Position numbers and translations under genes: made by a program
Notes under the pieces: model-generated
The model's input: only the letters and a program-made list of their open reading frames with translations
Told to the model about the DNA's origin: nothing
Databases searched by the model: none
Part shown: positions 32,854 through 45,154 of the stretch, piece after piece
Numbering within the stretch: the stretch's first letter is position 1
Layout of the letters: the number at the start of each line of letters is the position of its first letter
Source: Collybia mongolica
Lineage: Eukaryota; Basidiomycota; Agaricomycetes; Agaricales; Clitocybaceae
NCBI GenBank assembly: GCA_013420905.1
Contig: JAAXNY010000002.1
Span: 310,001-374,000, forward strand
Reading direction: 5' to 3'
DNA length: 64,000 bases

Positions 32854-35852
32854 TTATGCACGTTGAGAAGATGAGGATAGACACCTCAACTGTCCTGCTG
32901 GTGGTCTAATTAAAACGAAGGATGCAAGGTCCCGGTCGGCGGTGGATGTCGAATCGAATACCATAACACGATTGATATAAATATTTGTTTCAAGAGAAGT
33001 CTCTTCCCCTATGATACTCTCCAAGTCGGCCCTTTGCATTGTAATTCCATCTAAGACGAGATTACACATTGTGCGCTCTAGCCTGACTGCCGACCGTGAG
33101 CGGTGCATGAAGGCAGAAAGTCCGCGTTGGTGACAGCCATGGCGATGGTCTCCAGCCCAGTGATACTGCGAGTGGTCGTCTTCTTTGTACCTCATCTCAA
33201 AGGCCATCAAAGATGGCAATGTGATCCTGTCAAACAAGAGCTCCATATTTTTTACTGGAGTGCGCAGAGACAAGTGTTGTAACCTGGGGTGGACCAATCT
33301 GTCAGGCAAATCGTCTGGATTGAGGTTGACATCCCGTATCCAAACATCCAGTATGCGAAGTTGGCTTGAGAGGCCAATGATAGGCAAGCATTCTCGTGCT
33401 GAAATCGGGTCGGTCAACGTGATCGTCTCTAGATGTGCAAAGGACCCGGGAGGGAAACTTCTCCAAACATATTTTGGAATGGATGGAAGAGTAAGGTGTG
33501 ACGTTGATTGCATACAGTCGCTCAAAGCCTCGAGAAGCAATCGGACATAGTTGCCCGACAACGTAGGAGTGATTGTCAAACTTTTCAGGTTGTATAAGTC
33601 GAGCGGCTCTCTTGCGGTCAACATAGTGATAGCAAGGTCCTCTTCGATATCGCCAGGCCAGTGCCATTCTAGCCTGATTAAGGATTGACACTGTCGAAAG
33701 AGTTGGTATGCGTCCACAGGATCTAGAGCGCAATCCAGGACAAGGGTTTGTAATGAAGCCCAGGGTATATTCAGTTCTTTAAGAGCTCCCTGCTGAACGT
33801 CGTACATCAAACATAGATGGAGGTATGTGATACTTTGAAGCTGTATGTGGCTAAACAAGACGTCAACATCCACAACCGAGGATATCTTGAGTGAAGATAG
33901 GGTAGAGTTCACTGGACTGCCCAGAGGAGTGCCACTGACATTGACCATCGAGGAGTTGATATTTCCGAACTCAACCGTTTCCAATGCAGGGTATTGCGTT
34001 AAGATAGGGATACAGTCTTCCATTGCTATTGGGCAGTGTAGAAAAACGGCGGTCAGCTGCTTCCAAGGTACTTGCCTGAGGCTCGTCCACGGAAGTCTCC
34101 ATCTAGGAGGCAATATAGTGTCGATGGAGTAAGGGGATGTCCATGAAAGAACTCGGAGGCGAGGAATCTCCTGGGTGGGGTCTGGATACAACTGTATGAG
34201 GTCTGAATCCTGAATTTCTCGGGGAGGTAGCACAATCCGGGCCACCTGACAGTTGATCATCAATCGATGAACCGCATCCATGATTTCGTCCGAGATCAAC
34301 GTCATATGCTCACTCCCAATCTCGTAAGATACGTTGTTCACAGGAATGATTTCTGTCCACTTGGAATGCAATTCAATGGACGCCAGGCGAGCTCTAGAGT
34401 CCGGTTTGGTTGACGTCGCTACTGACAATGCAACGGTGTTGAGGTTCCACACACGTGGAGACAGAACAACTTCGTTCCAACGCCGGCATACTTGACGAAG
34501 GACTAAGAGCGCATCTCCAGATGGGCGGGGCCAGGGCGTATCTATCTTCCATTCAGCCGAGGATGCTTGATCCGGTAGGATATGGAAGAAAACTTCCTGG
34601 AGTAGTTCCGCGGGCAGTAACAAAGTCCAATCAATTGCCCGTCCTTGTTGAACGATAGGGGTCGATGGGCGACAAGTCTCAATATATTGAAGATCACCTC
34701 CGGGCGCCTGTCCGTCGTGTGGTTGAGGATGGAGCAGAGCTAGATCTGGTTTGAGGCGCAGAGAGCTTAAGGTCGGGAAGTCCATAGAAATGGGAGAGAG
34801 CTGAGGGGAACGTGGGCCGTCACTAGTCCAGCCATTTCCATCAAACTTAAAGGAGGATGTATGTATATCTTGTTCTTCAACGAAGGTGGTTCCTAACTCC
34901 TGTGATGGTTGTGTGATCAGGCTAGCGATATCATCTGTAGGTGATCAGCGTGCTATTTTTACTCAGATATTTTTCCGTTACCGTCTTCTGAAATTCGGGA
35001 GACATTAGGCAGACAGTCCTGCCCAATACCGCTATCAAGGGCCGGGACTCCATAGTCGTCCGTTGGGCTCCACGTCGACAAGTAGGGGCCATCTGCGTCG
35101 GCGAAATCTAAACCGGCAGAATCAACCACTGTCGCTTTACAAAAAAGATATCGGGGAATGATTCTCGCTCACAATTTCCGCGCCCCGTGAGGAAACTTGG
35201 CTTCGCATCGTAGTTTGAGAATGACTCTAGTTCTTTGGTATGAGGATTGGTTGCTGAGGCCAAGTCCCTCTCATGCTGCAGGGCATCGACCCTATACCTG
35301 GAATCGACAAAAGAAGTGTCCCCTGGTAGCATGGCAATCTCCCATTCAAGGTCTTCGTCGACATCATCGACTGGTGGGTAGTGTCGGATGTCGATAGTTG
35401 CATCAGGGGCTTGCAGCGCCTGAGCTACCGAACGACCCTCTTCAAGAGTAGTAATAGAATAATGAGTTTCCACTATAACTGAGATTGTCAACTCGCGAAT
35501 CGCCTCTCGCGGCCTCGACCGGAATATGCGTTTCAATGCTTCTTTGAGCTTGTGTTGTCGCGGGCGGTTCTGCAGACCACCGAGATTATGTGTATTTTCG
35601 AGCCTCCTTTTACGTCCCCTCCTTCCCCGAGCGTAGTCCTTCATAGAATCCGTGAGATCACGTAACATATGTGTAAAAGCCTTGAGAGGTATTGATCTCT
35701 TCATGGTCTGCAACGCCGTTGAACATCAGTACCCGGTGTGTGCGAGTGCTACATACACGTTTGTAAGTCAAGCCAGATGCTATTGTCGTTTGCAGACCTT
35801 GCCAATACCGTAAGAATAGCTGATCACTAGCTTCTAAAGAGGGGAGAGACAT
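32854..35852 (-). CDS. F-box-like/LRR-type protein with N-terminal extension, module gene B' (about 945 aa)
   Basis: The main exon (34934-32854) carries the F-box-like motif LPAELLQEVFFHILPDQ ... LRQVCRRWNEVVLSPRVWN and leucine-rich repeats. Its frame is open upstream of ATG 34785 and joins, with phases that match, to exons 35107-34982, 35707-35173 and 35852-35757. The latter begin MSLPSLEASDQLFLRYWQ and include TMKRSIPLKAFTHMLRDLTD and a basic segment (RGRRGRKRR). So one 4-exon gene is likely, with about 300 residues of helical/basic sequence before the F-box. If the upstream exons belong to another transcript, the minimal protein is 643 aa from 34785. It is a paralogue of the gene at 57462, sharing IDTPWP, TKPDS(R/K)ARLA and RLPWT. 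Confidence 0.7.
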
Positions 35853-37005
35853 ACAGTTTACAGACCCAGAGGTGGTACATAACTAGAGGCGAATGTTGCT
35901 CGTTTATACTGCAGGTTAACAAGGTGAAAACGAAAGACAAACCGTAAGGCAGACTGACGACTCCAAGGAAACCAAGACTTTCTGGAACAATAATGCGAAT
36001 CATGAGTTGGGATCTAACTTCACCACTTGTACTTGTACCTGGTTTCAACTAAGTTAAGAGTGAATGTTGCGAAGAGCCTTGATGGGTTGGATGCCTTTGT
36101 TTTCCGATCTGATGCGGTGTTGTAATCCGGGAAAATCGTCGGGAGGCTACAAGATCGGACGGTTTGACGCCAAAGGTCTAACTGCATTTTGCCTGTATCA
36201 AAGATCATTGTCGAGATGGGGCTAGTCGACGGAACCGCTAACTCGAAGGCGCTAAGCTTGAAACCACTGTCGGACGCTGCTCGCGACAAAGGAATTGCCT
36301 AGTATCGATTCCTCAATGTGGTTGGCCTAGGGTTCCTGTGTCCTAGCACTAGATCAAGTCAGCATCTGTATATCGTTAATGTCAGGCCACGATGTCATAT
36401 TGCAGATTCTTACTTAGTAGGTTGGGGGCAATCTGGAACATAAAATTCGCTCCCTGCGGTAGAGTTTCGACAGTGGACTTGGTTCATATGTGCTTTTCCC
36501 TCTCAATATAGTTATCTGTAAGGGCTTCAACAAATGATGAGGAGAAAAGATTTGTCGAAGTAGAGAGTTGACAATCATCGCGATTTACCTCGGGCCAAAT
36601 AATCCCAAACAACGCGTGGGGCGTGGCGCAAGCCTGCTTGCCGCCTCTGACGAGCTTCTACTGCGAAATTGGAGGAGTAGAATAGTAGTATTACCTCCGG
36701 TAATCCAAGCCTACTTGGTCATAAATTTTCGCAAGTCCCATTCCACAGCTCAGTAACGGCCTTGGCCTTAAACGGATGAACATGAAGCCGTCCAGACAGG
36801 CTTCACGGCCTCCAGGTTGAAACGATCTTTGACATCCACAATGGAACTAGCACCTCTATGCCTAGGTCAGGCCTGGAGGTTTGGAAACGTGGCGAATGCA
36901 ACCATGACCTGCTGAACAAGCCTCAGTCAAGGTGAGACATGCCGGTGCTGGGATATAATACCACCGTCCCTTCCTGAAACTTCCCGCAGTACTCCTACCT
37001 CGCCA
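35853..37005. other. Region upstream of the F-box gene and of the hydrolase gene
   Basis: The minus strand holds short open frames (36289-36020 and 36048-35827) that could be further 5' exons of the F-box gene, for example VPESLGFLGVVSLPYG. I could not link them in a consistent phase. The rest, 36300-37005, shows no gene. Confidence 0.3.
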
Positions 37006-38306
37006 ATGTCCGCCTCGACGTTCGAAAAATCGACGGTTGCGATTCCTTCCGCGCATGCAGGATGGAACCTCGATGCATGGTGTTACCTCCCAAGCGGCTC
37101 CTCTTCTGAGCCTTATCCGGTCATCGTCATGTTCGTGACCAGATTGTCTCAAGCATTGCAGGTTAACCTCTCAGTGCAGGGCACATGGTTTGAGTGGCAC
37201 CAAGTTGATGGGGCTTGGTCCGTTTGCGGAAGCTTTTGCTTCTTGTGGTTATGCGTGTGTTGTTTTTGACTACCGCCATTGGGGTAGCTCAGGTAAGGGC
37301 GGCCTGCAGCACTGAAAGCACGGTAAAGATATGTGATGTAGATGGGACACCCCTTTGGATAGTTTCTGTCGCAGATCAATTGGAAGATTATAGGACTGTC
37401 ATCAAGTGGGTTAGGCAGCAGAAACGATTCGACCCACATCGCCTTGTACTTTGGGGAACAAGCTTTGCAGGTAGGCTAAGACATAGACATCCCTCGACTC
37501 CCAAATGCTGAGAACCCGGTTCGCATTTAGGAGGGCATGTTACTTTACTTTCCGCAGAGGTAGGCGAGAAAGTCATCAGTAAATATAAAGCATGGGTATT
37601 TATCGGAAGAGTAGACCTCCGTCAACCCGATAGCGACAATTGCGCAATGTCCCTTTTTGGGGGCTATGCCGGCTCGTCCATTCTCGACGACGACTCTGAA
37701 AACAATCCTGTATGCGGTCTTCGACTCTATCAAACAATTTCTTGGTTTGGGGCCGGTGTATATCCCTGTCGTCGCAGCTCCAAGCGAAGTCGGTGGTTTA
37801 ACCACCGAAGGATCTCAGGCAGGATTTAACGCTCTATGCCAGGGCTTGACGTGTGTTGTCTTTGCGCAAAACAGATCATTCCGCTGACATGGTTATCTAT
37901 AGGGATGTTCCAAACAAGGTTAGCCATCGAGCCAACCCTTGAATGGAGTGCTGATTTACTCAACGTTATTCACAATAGATGAACGCCTCAGCTATCTTTC
38001 AAATCATGAGATATAACGCGATGAAGCGTGCGGCTAAAATACCCTGTCCGATTATAGTCGTAGCACCAGAGGATGATAGTCTTTGCAGCCTCTGGGCCGC
38101 GGTAGACGTCGCAGACAAAGCGCCAAAGGGCGAGATTCATAAAATTCCAGGAGGTTCGTGGTTCCTATCGTCGTTGCGAAAACGAGCATTTTCGTTGAAT
38201 GCCATGTTCAGCTGGTCATTTCGACCTCTACCCCAACACTACCCGTCATTATGAAGAGTCCCTTTCGTCTCAGTTACAGTTTCTCAAAAGATTTGTACCT
38301 GTGTAG
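37006..38306 (+). CDS. Alpha/beta hydrolase (serine hydrolase, peptidase-S9-like fold)
   Basis: Starts MSASTFEKSTVAIPSAHAGW, then YLPSGSSSEPYPVIVM. Introns lead to AHGLSGTKLMGLGPFAEAFA (oxyanion HG), CGYACVVFDYRHWGSSDGTP, YRTVIKWVRQQKRFDPHRLV and LWGTSFAGGHV, whose Ser is the nucleophile. Further exons give IATIAQCPFLGAMPARPF, the acid-containing VVAPEDDSLC and GHFDLYPNTTRHYEESL with the catalytic His, then FLKRFVPV and TAG at 38304. The triad Ser-Asp-His is therefore complete. Members are often esterases or peptidase-like hydrolases acting on small or xenobiotic substrates; the substrate here is unknown. The model needs about six introns. Confidence 0.8.
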
Positions 38307-38811
38307 ATTAACGGTTACTACGTGGCATTATCAATATTGACCACAATCGAAGTTGAATTTCATTTGTAATATTGTGAACCCGGCATGCAGCTGCAAAGCG
38401 ATAACAGGTCTCGTCTTGTATTCTTCAACTAGCTTGCGGACACGAAGACGACAGGCGAACGAATAAAGACACTGCCAGGTCGCGAACTGCAGTGCAGAAC
38501 ATAAAACGCGTTGTTTGGCGGGGCGATTGCGCGCTAACACAGGCGGCCATCACGTGATGTTGGTTCAACTGTGCACGCGCGGAGGATATAATGACCTTCA
38601 TCCCCACCCTCATCCTCCATTCCGACGTTTGCGCCCCTCCCTCTACCACGCCTCCGAAACGATTTACTAAACGCTACAAAGATCCTTGAGATCTTCCTGC
38701 GCCGTAAGTTCTCATTCATACCGTTAAAGTATGAAGTTAACATGGTGGCACCGCAGTAACAACCACGCTCACTACTAACGACATTTTCTAAAATCCCAAA
38801 AATATAGCCCA
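38307..38811. other. Intergenic region (promoter of the membrane sensor-like gene)
   Basis: 500 bp between a plus-strand stop and the next plus-strand start. No gene recognised; contains CACGTGATG near 38551. Confidence 0.3.
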
Positions 38812-41448
38812 ATGGCAGCCCCTCTTCAGGAATACCCTTCCTGGCTGACTCCTTCTGTGTCGATTATCACAGACGCTGGGGGGGCACCAATCACCACTTC
38901 CACGACAGTCTTGTACTTGCCGCTGACCTACTATGGCCCAAGTGTGAGTAACACGTTCATATGTTGCGTCATGAGGCAGCGAGCTGGAGAGATAGCGAGA
39001 GATTGGCTTTTGCTTAAGTGGAAACTGATTTACTCTGTTTAGATTCCACTGAACTCGGATTGGACGTACGGTGGCCTCTTCCCCCCTTCGTCTACACCTC
39101 TACCAACGGCATCAGAAATTCCCCCAACAATGACACCTATTACGACTCCGCCTGCGACACCCACCCCATCACTACCCACCTCCTCTGCGACACCTTCTGT
39201 ATCTTTATCATCATCTCCAACCCTATCTTTATCCACAAGTTCTGCTTCATTTTCATCTACATCGTCATCTACACCAATGACTACTCCCGCAGCTACATCT
39301 GGCGGAGGCCTAAGCCGAGGCCAGCTCATTGGGGTTATCGTAGCCAGTATTCTGGGCCTCATCTTCTTATTCGTCCTCGCGCTCTCACTATTCTTGTGGT
39401 GCAAAGGACGGCGCAACCGTCGACGAGATCCCCGTTTTTCAATGATTACGCCTATCGAAGATGACTACTCCATCGTCGGTGCGGAAGGCCGCTCATTAGG
39501 CGAAGGATCACCTCGACACAGTGGTGAAGAGGCAGACTCATTCCTTCGAAGAAGCCGTGGGGCTGGGTCTCCTCATCAATCTGACCCTGAGATGGGTGGC
39601 CGTTCCAGTGCCCCACCCCAATCGGGGGTCGCTCGAGTCCCTGTTCCTCCCACTGGTAGCCTATCATCATCAGGAACTTCATCTACAAATAATTCCGGAT
39701 ATGGGGTCCTCATAGAACGCCCAACCCTCAACTTGCTCCCGGGTACCCAAGAAGAGCTCGCAAGGGAAAGGCGTGGCCAGATCCTTACCCCTGAAGAAAT
39801 GCGACGCCTGGATGAAGAAAATGTCCTTCCGCATCCTAGCGTTGAGGGTTCTCCCCTTCTACCTCCCCCGCGGCTCATCGATCCCGAATTTGCATGGACC
39901 CCTCCTTCCGATCGCCCGGCATTCAAACCACAAGCATCATACCTATCCCAAGTTTCATCATATCCAGATGCCGAGGAATCTGTCACATTACTTACAGCAC
40001 GCCGCGTACGCGTGGAAGACCTTGCTCCACGATCTCCTCCACAACTACCCTTGACCCCCCCAGATGATGGTTCTGGTGCTGGTAATAACGGGTTCTTAGC
40101 TGGGCTTAGCCAAGGTCTTGCCAACATCGGTCGCTTGAGCTGGTTCAAGAATTTGGATGGCCATCCTTCACGAGGCTCCCGTCCGCAGTCATACTTATCG
40201 ACCCCCTTGACCGATGAAGATATTGAACACGGAAAATCATTATTAAGGCCCCAAATGTCAGAGACGCGGTCATCTCGTGGGCTCGGGTTTGGCTCGGATG
40301 GAGACCGTCCAATCTCCACTGTCAGTGCTCGCAGCGCCGCGACTGTTTACCATGACGCCTTTTCCTCACTACCTACTACACCTGTCTTGGCATCACCACT
40401 GGCCCCACTACCACGAGCTATGACGCCGTCTGGCCCAGATCAGGGCTGGCCGTCGAGCAGTACCGTCGCTGGCGAACCACCCGCCTACAACCTTGTTGAT
40501 ACTTCTGTAAATTCTCCCTCTCCTTCGACAAGCGCTACCCACCTCAACCACGGACTACCTGTTGGCTTCGACATTCTGGATGTCCCAGCACCGTCTGCTG
40601 TATCTCCCTTCGCATCAACATCTTCAGTAGGATCATTACGTGAGATGAGCACTGGCAGCAGTGCTGGCATCATCGCCCATCCATTCCCGCCTGGCCTAGG
40701 TCTTGGAACTAACAAGTCCTGGACCGATATTACCTCCAGTGCCGCACAGGCACAAGGGCCTTTCGCTGTTGTATCGAGCCACAACACAAATGCTGGAATT
40801 TCTATCGATATTCTAGAGGAGGCGCCACCCAGTGCAGGAGAAGGCTGGCGATCAATGGCATCGGCTGTGAATCCTGGTCCCGGACGGCGCACAACCTTCG
40901 GAGGGGTGAGTAGCTGTATTTCCCAGATCTAACGCCTTAAACTAATTTATTCTTTCTCCTAGTTCATTCCACCGCCTAATATGACGGAAGAGGCTTCACT
41001 GTATTCAATGCGCTCGAATAATGCCCCAAGCCGCTCAACGGGCTCCGCCCCAGCCTCCCGACGTGACATGTCAGGCTCCAACGGATCAGCATCGTCACGG
41101 CCATCTGCATTCTCTGCAGGACGAACAGGAAGCAGCGGCCATTCGCTAGCCCACTCAGGCAGCATCACATCGGAAGGGCGCAAACGTGGACATGTCTCAC
41201 CCACAATGTCTGCCTTTGGCCATGGGCACCGCAACGACAGCGACCCGCCGTTGTCGCCCCTCAACACGCCACCTCTTGTCCACTTTGCTGAGCGTGCGGG
41301 CACGGTCAGGTCCATCACCTCGGGAACGACGGCTGTGGATACTCTTGCCGCGTCGTCCGCCGAGCCGGGGAGCCCTAGAAGCCAGCTGACACAGTTTTCG
41401 AGTGCGCCTTGGGCAGGCGGGCTGGACCAAGATTGGACGCCTATGTAA
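38812..41448 (+). CDS. Single-pass membrane protein with Ser/Thr-rich outer region and long cytoplasmic tail (about 829 aa)
   Basis: Three exons: 38812-38943, 39043-40905 and 40963-41448, all in phase. The N-terminal part (MAAPLQEYPSWLTPSVSIIT) is followed by a mucin-like Ser/Thr/Pro stretch of roughly 75 residues, a Gly-rich linker, one transmembrane helix (IGVIVASILGLIFLFVLALS) and a basic stop-transfer (KGRRNRRRDPR). The remaining about 650 residues are Ser/Pro-rich and cytoplasmic, with many possible phosphosites (LSPLNTPP, SPRHSGEE). The layout resembles fungal wall-stress sensors and Mid2/Skg6-like proteins, but no typical signal peptide is obvious and sequence identity to a named family is not evident. 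Confidence 0.75.
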
Positions 41449-42010
41449 ACTCTTGGAGTCGCCCATTCCCTCATGCCTAGTCCGGGCAACCCATGCAGAC
41501 TAGATCGTTTCTTGACAACCCCCCTCCACTTCATTGATCACGCGCATTACCTACATTATTTCATGCATTGGACTCAGCATTTTTGGGCCCGTTGAGGGTG
41601 CCCTGTTCTATATCACTTCTTGCTTGGGCTTACTTTGATCTTTTGATGCTTTCCTACTGTAAGTTACGACCCCTCACGATTTTGACCACGTCGTGTTCTT
41701 GATCTTGTATATGCAATGACGCTTCAAATAATAAGCGAGCTTTCGATTTTGACAACTGTTGTTTGCTACTAGTTGATATGGCGAGTAATATTTGTGCACT
41801 TCACATGAAAGCGCTTGTGAAGTGCCTTCTCTTGGGGGTCAGGTCACTCAAATCGGGACATCCCCAAGGCCATACCTGAGATGCAACTTACCTAATCATC
41901 TCTACCCAATATTTTCCTGAGTGGCCAATAATTGTGAGTCGACGATTTCAGGAAGAATTAAAATTACACTAGAAGCTTAGATATTGGATCGCGGTTTACC
42001 TTCACCCTGA
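41449..42010. other. Convergent intergenic region
   Basis: Lies between the stop of the membrane protein gene (+) and the stop of the lipase gene (-). No coding sequence seen. Confidence 0.35.
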
Positions 42011-43439
42011 TTATAAACAGAACGGAGTTGACACAAGAATACCGAAATACTAAAGGGAAGCCAGCTGAGTGACTGAGTGAATCGGGTCAAGTAAGACGAC
42101 GTACAACAGTATGGGCTGGTGTGATGCCTCTCGATGGAATGGATGCAGAACATGTCGGATCCTCACCGTCTGCGGAACATTGTACAGTTGTATCTTCAGC
42201 AGCAGGATCCGCCATCAGCCAGTATTCGATTCCTGTCGAAACCTAATTGTTTTGAAGTCTCAAATAATGCGGATACTAGGGACGTACCATGGTGGTGATA
42301 GCCCAAGGAGGTGGGGATGATAGTAGGTACCCTACATTAAATAGGTATTGATGTCATGGTGGTTCACACATCAAAGGAAACTTGCCCATCGGTAGTATGG
42401 ACCACTGAACGGCGTCAGTAAAAACTGCTGTTACAGAGGAGAACCCTACCTCGAAATGCCTTGGGTCCAAATACACCATTCACGTGGTCAGCAAATGCTG
42501 CGTTCTGTGTATAAATTTCTGTAGTGTGAGACGAGAGTCTTTCCGTCTGTAAGAGTTTGGGACGTACGCCAGTCCTCGGCGCTCCGTATGAGTATGTTCT
42601 GATATCACTGAGGATTAAATCTTGGTCAATAACCTACCATCTATAGATAATACCAAGCCATACTTATAAGAAAAATTATGCTTCAACGACACTGCTGCGA
42701 GCACGGAAAGCGCCCCTCCTAAAGAATGACCAGTGGTGACAACCGAGAATCCAGGGTGTGCCTTTAATTGTTGGGATACGATAGTTATTACTTGCAGTGC
42801 AACGGAATTCCAACTAAGAAACTAAAGTTAGTCTGGCTCCATTGCTTGCACGGACCTTACGCTAAGAGAAACCCTGCATGTACTCGGGTGCCGGCTGAAC
42901 ACCAACGTATATTGTCAGAAGAAGGTTGGGAACAATGCCAAGATGACTTTACTCACATGGTGCCGAAACTCCAGGCGATATCATCGGAACAAGAAGGATT
43001 TGTGTGTCCATCAAGGCATCAACAATGGAAGCACTGTTGGGGCATTTGTTTCGCCTCTGGAAGAAACGATGTGTCATACCTTCCACGGAGGGCAACGATA
43101 ATCTCCCTCCGGTTCGAGTCTCGCGCGACGTATCCTTGTATGTCGGTTAACAGATTTGAGAACTAGTCCGGTGTTATTAACGGTGGATCCGTGCGACAGC
43201 CATGGGGACTAACAGGGAGGACGAGAGTGTTTCCATTCGGTCGAGGGCATATGATATTGTATGCAGAAGATGCGTATTTAAAGTAGTGAACGAGATCCTT
43301 GAAGACTCCTATTCATAAAAGAGACTCGGAAAGTAAATGCCATAATTCTGTTCGGGTTCAGAACTGGCGAGATTATCCGCCACTTGGGAAACTCACTAGG
43401 CGCGATGAACCGAGGATTGGTTTCTTCAGTTGTAGCCAT
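42011..43439 (-). CDS. Class-3 lipase (fungal triacylglycerol lipase fold), many short exons
   Basis: No exon is long, so the gene is hidden among short ORFs. Minus-strand exons in order: MATTEETNPRFIAP; VFKDLVHYFKYASSAYN with PRPNGNTLVLP; LLTDIQGYVARDSNRREIIV ALRG; IVDALMDTQILLVPMISPG; AGTRVHAGF; NSVALQVITIVSQQLKAHPG; FSVVTTGHSLGGALSVLAAV; RTYSYGAPRTG; AAFADHVNGVFGPKAFR; VVHTTDG; VPTIIPTSLGYHHHG; IEYWLMADPA; TPAHTVYFGI. GHSLGG holds the nucleophile Ser, HTTDG the Asp and TPAH the His, so the class-3 triad is complete. TAA at 42013-42011. There is no clear secretion signal in this model; the start at 43439 is the weakest part. Confidence 0.75.
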
Positions 43440-43735
43440 TTCTACGACAACATGAAAGATAGAGAGATGGCCTAGCGGTGGCCTTGTCGCCTCAATGCCT
43501 CAGCAACGCGGAAAAGAGGTGATCAGAGTCAAGTGCCAGTATAGGTCTCGGCAATCTCCGCTGAAAGCTCAACGACTCGGTGTTTGATTAATTGTACCTA
43601 ACAATTGTATTTCTGTTGTTTGTTGCTAAGTAAGAATTAAATAATGTTCGTGGGTAGGTCCGTGCTGGGTGGGGCAACAATGATCATGATACGAAATAAA
43701 ATTAACTACTCAATAAACACCTCAAAAGACCGGGT

Positions 43736-44447
43736 CTAAGGGGGAGCATAGGCGTATGAGCGGCCTAGGTGTAGCACGGACACTGTTTCGAAGTCGAGTG
43801 CCAAGCTATCGAAACTAGGCGATCTGTGTTCTGCAGTTGAAGGTTCTGAAGTCGGCCAAAGATGTACCCAAGCCCGCCCAGAAAGTGGAACAAGGCCTTG
43901 GTAAATCAAGGTAACTTGAAACCAACCACAGTTTATTCTGGGATACCAGAGGCAGCCTCCCGGCGAGCGGTGTATCGTTGATGGTCTTAGGCTGGAGGGG
44001 CTTAGTATTGGGGGGAATGGATGGGGGAACACCAGACGGGGATCACGTTCCGGAAGGTAGCAAGGTGGAGGCGCGTCCAGCAGGATAGGACCAACAGTGA
44101 TTCCCTGAGGCCATTGATAATGTTTGGAGGGAACCAAAGGACCAACATGGAGTGGTGTGGTTGATATCGTGACTTGTCAGAAGGAAGTATTGTTTCGTCG
44201 AGGTTTACATATCTCATGATATTGAAGGACGTACCTATCAAACTAGCGTTTTGTGCTACTGGAGCCGTAAGTCTAGGCTTGATAGAGTTTGGGAGTGAAG
44301 ATGGATACCTTGGGGCTGTTCATCCAATGCATCTGAACTTGTCGGGCGCTGCTGAGTTGGAATTCCCAACATCACGCATCCTGATGTTGGAGGAGCCAAA
44401 GATCTTCGTGAAAGGCGCTTTCGACGACTCCGGTTTGTTTTTGCCAT
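43736..44447 (-). CDS. Proline-rich protein of unknown function
   Basis: Starting at ATG 44447 (MAKTNRSRRKRLSRRSLAPP), two introns with consistent phases (through QNASLIV) lead to the long last exon: TISTTPLHVGPLVPSKHYQW, ITVGPILLDAPPPCYLPERD, HPFPPILSPSSLRPSTIH, INCGWFQVTLIYQGLVPLSG, LDFETVSVLHLGRSYAYAPP. The N-terminus is very basic and could be a nuclear signal; the rest is Pro/Ser/Leu-rich without repeats. I recognise no family. The in-phase joins support a real gene, but the first exon is less certain. Confidence 0.45.
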
Positions 44448-45154
44448 GTTCTACTGTGCGGGGAATGTGCGGGTAGCATATCGTCCTGGTAGGCTATTTA
44501 AACCGTCCATGGTGATGCTCTGGTTCGGCATTCGAGCAAATGGAAAGCTGTAAAGCACTTGGTGAGAGTTTAGGACAGGAAGGCTGTGAGCTATCACTGC
44601 TAGGTCTTCGGCGTCTGCATATTCGATGATTTAGGCGAAGAACGTTCATATACGTGGCTAAAAAGGAAAGTGAATCAAAAATTTTTTTAAAGTAACGGCA
44701 ATTAGTCATGGGTAGTAAACGATTGCTTTCCGAGACACTGCCTCTGGGGGCCGCGGCAGCTGGAAGTAGCCTGTTGGTCCACACATGCAGCTTTTGATGT
44801 GATGGGCATTGAAAACATGAGGCGCACGAGGGATTGAATAGATAATAGCGCTATTCCCGGTTCCAGCTGTGTTTGAGCGAAGAGTTAATCAAGTAAAACA
44901 AACGTGAATAAGGAAAAGCTATGTCGTTGTTGATCATAACTGCGGTGAGATTAGCTATAAATTAGACGCACGTGCTATTTCCAGACGAACTTTAGGGCAG
45001 GCGCGCTCGCGAATGTGGCGACACCACCGCCACTACTTACCATCTAATAGACACCGGTAGACGTGGTTTCTGCACAATACACTAGTTTCAAGCTTCAGTA
45101 GAATACAACCTGCAATAATTGATACAATAATACTAGATAGTGCAAGACAAAACT
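44448..45154. other. Intergenic region
   Basis: About 700 bp upstream of the proline-rich gene and downstream of the BRCT gene. The ORF at 44494-44784 (-) has no supporting features. Confidence 0.3.

Noticed and set aside
39576..41534. Long minus-strand frames (39576-40319 and 40959-41534)
   Set aside because: They are exact shadows of the Ser/Pro-rich tail of the plus-strand membrane protein, which has in-phase introns and a clear transmembrane helix.
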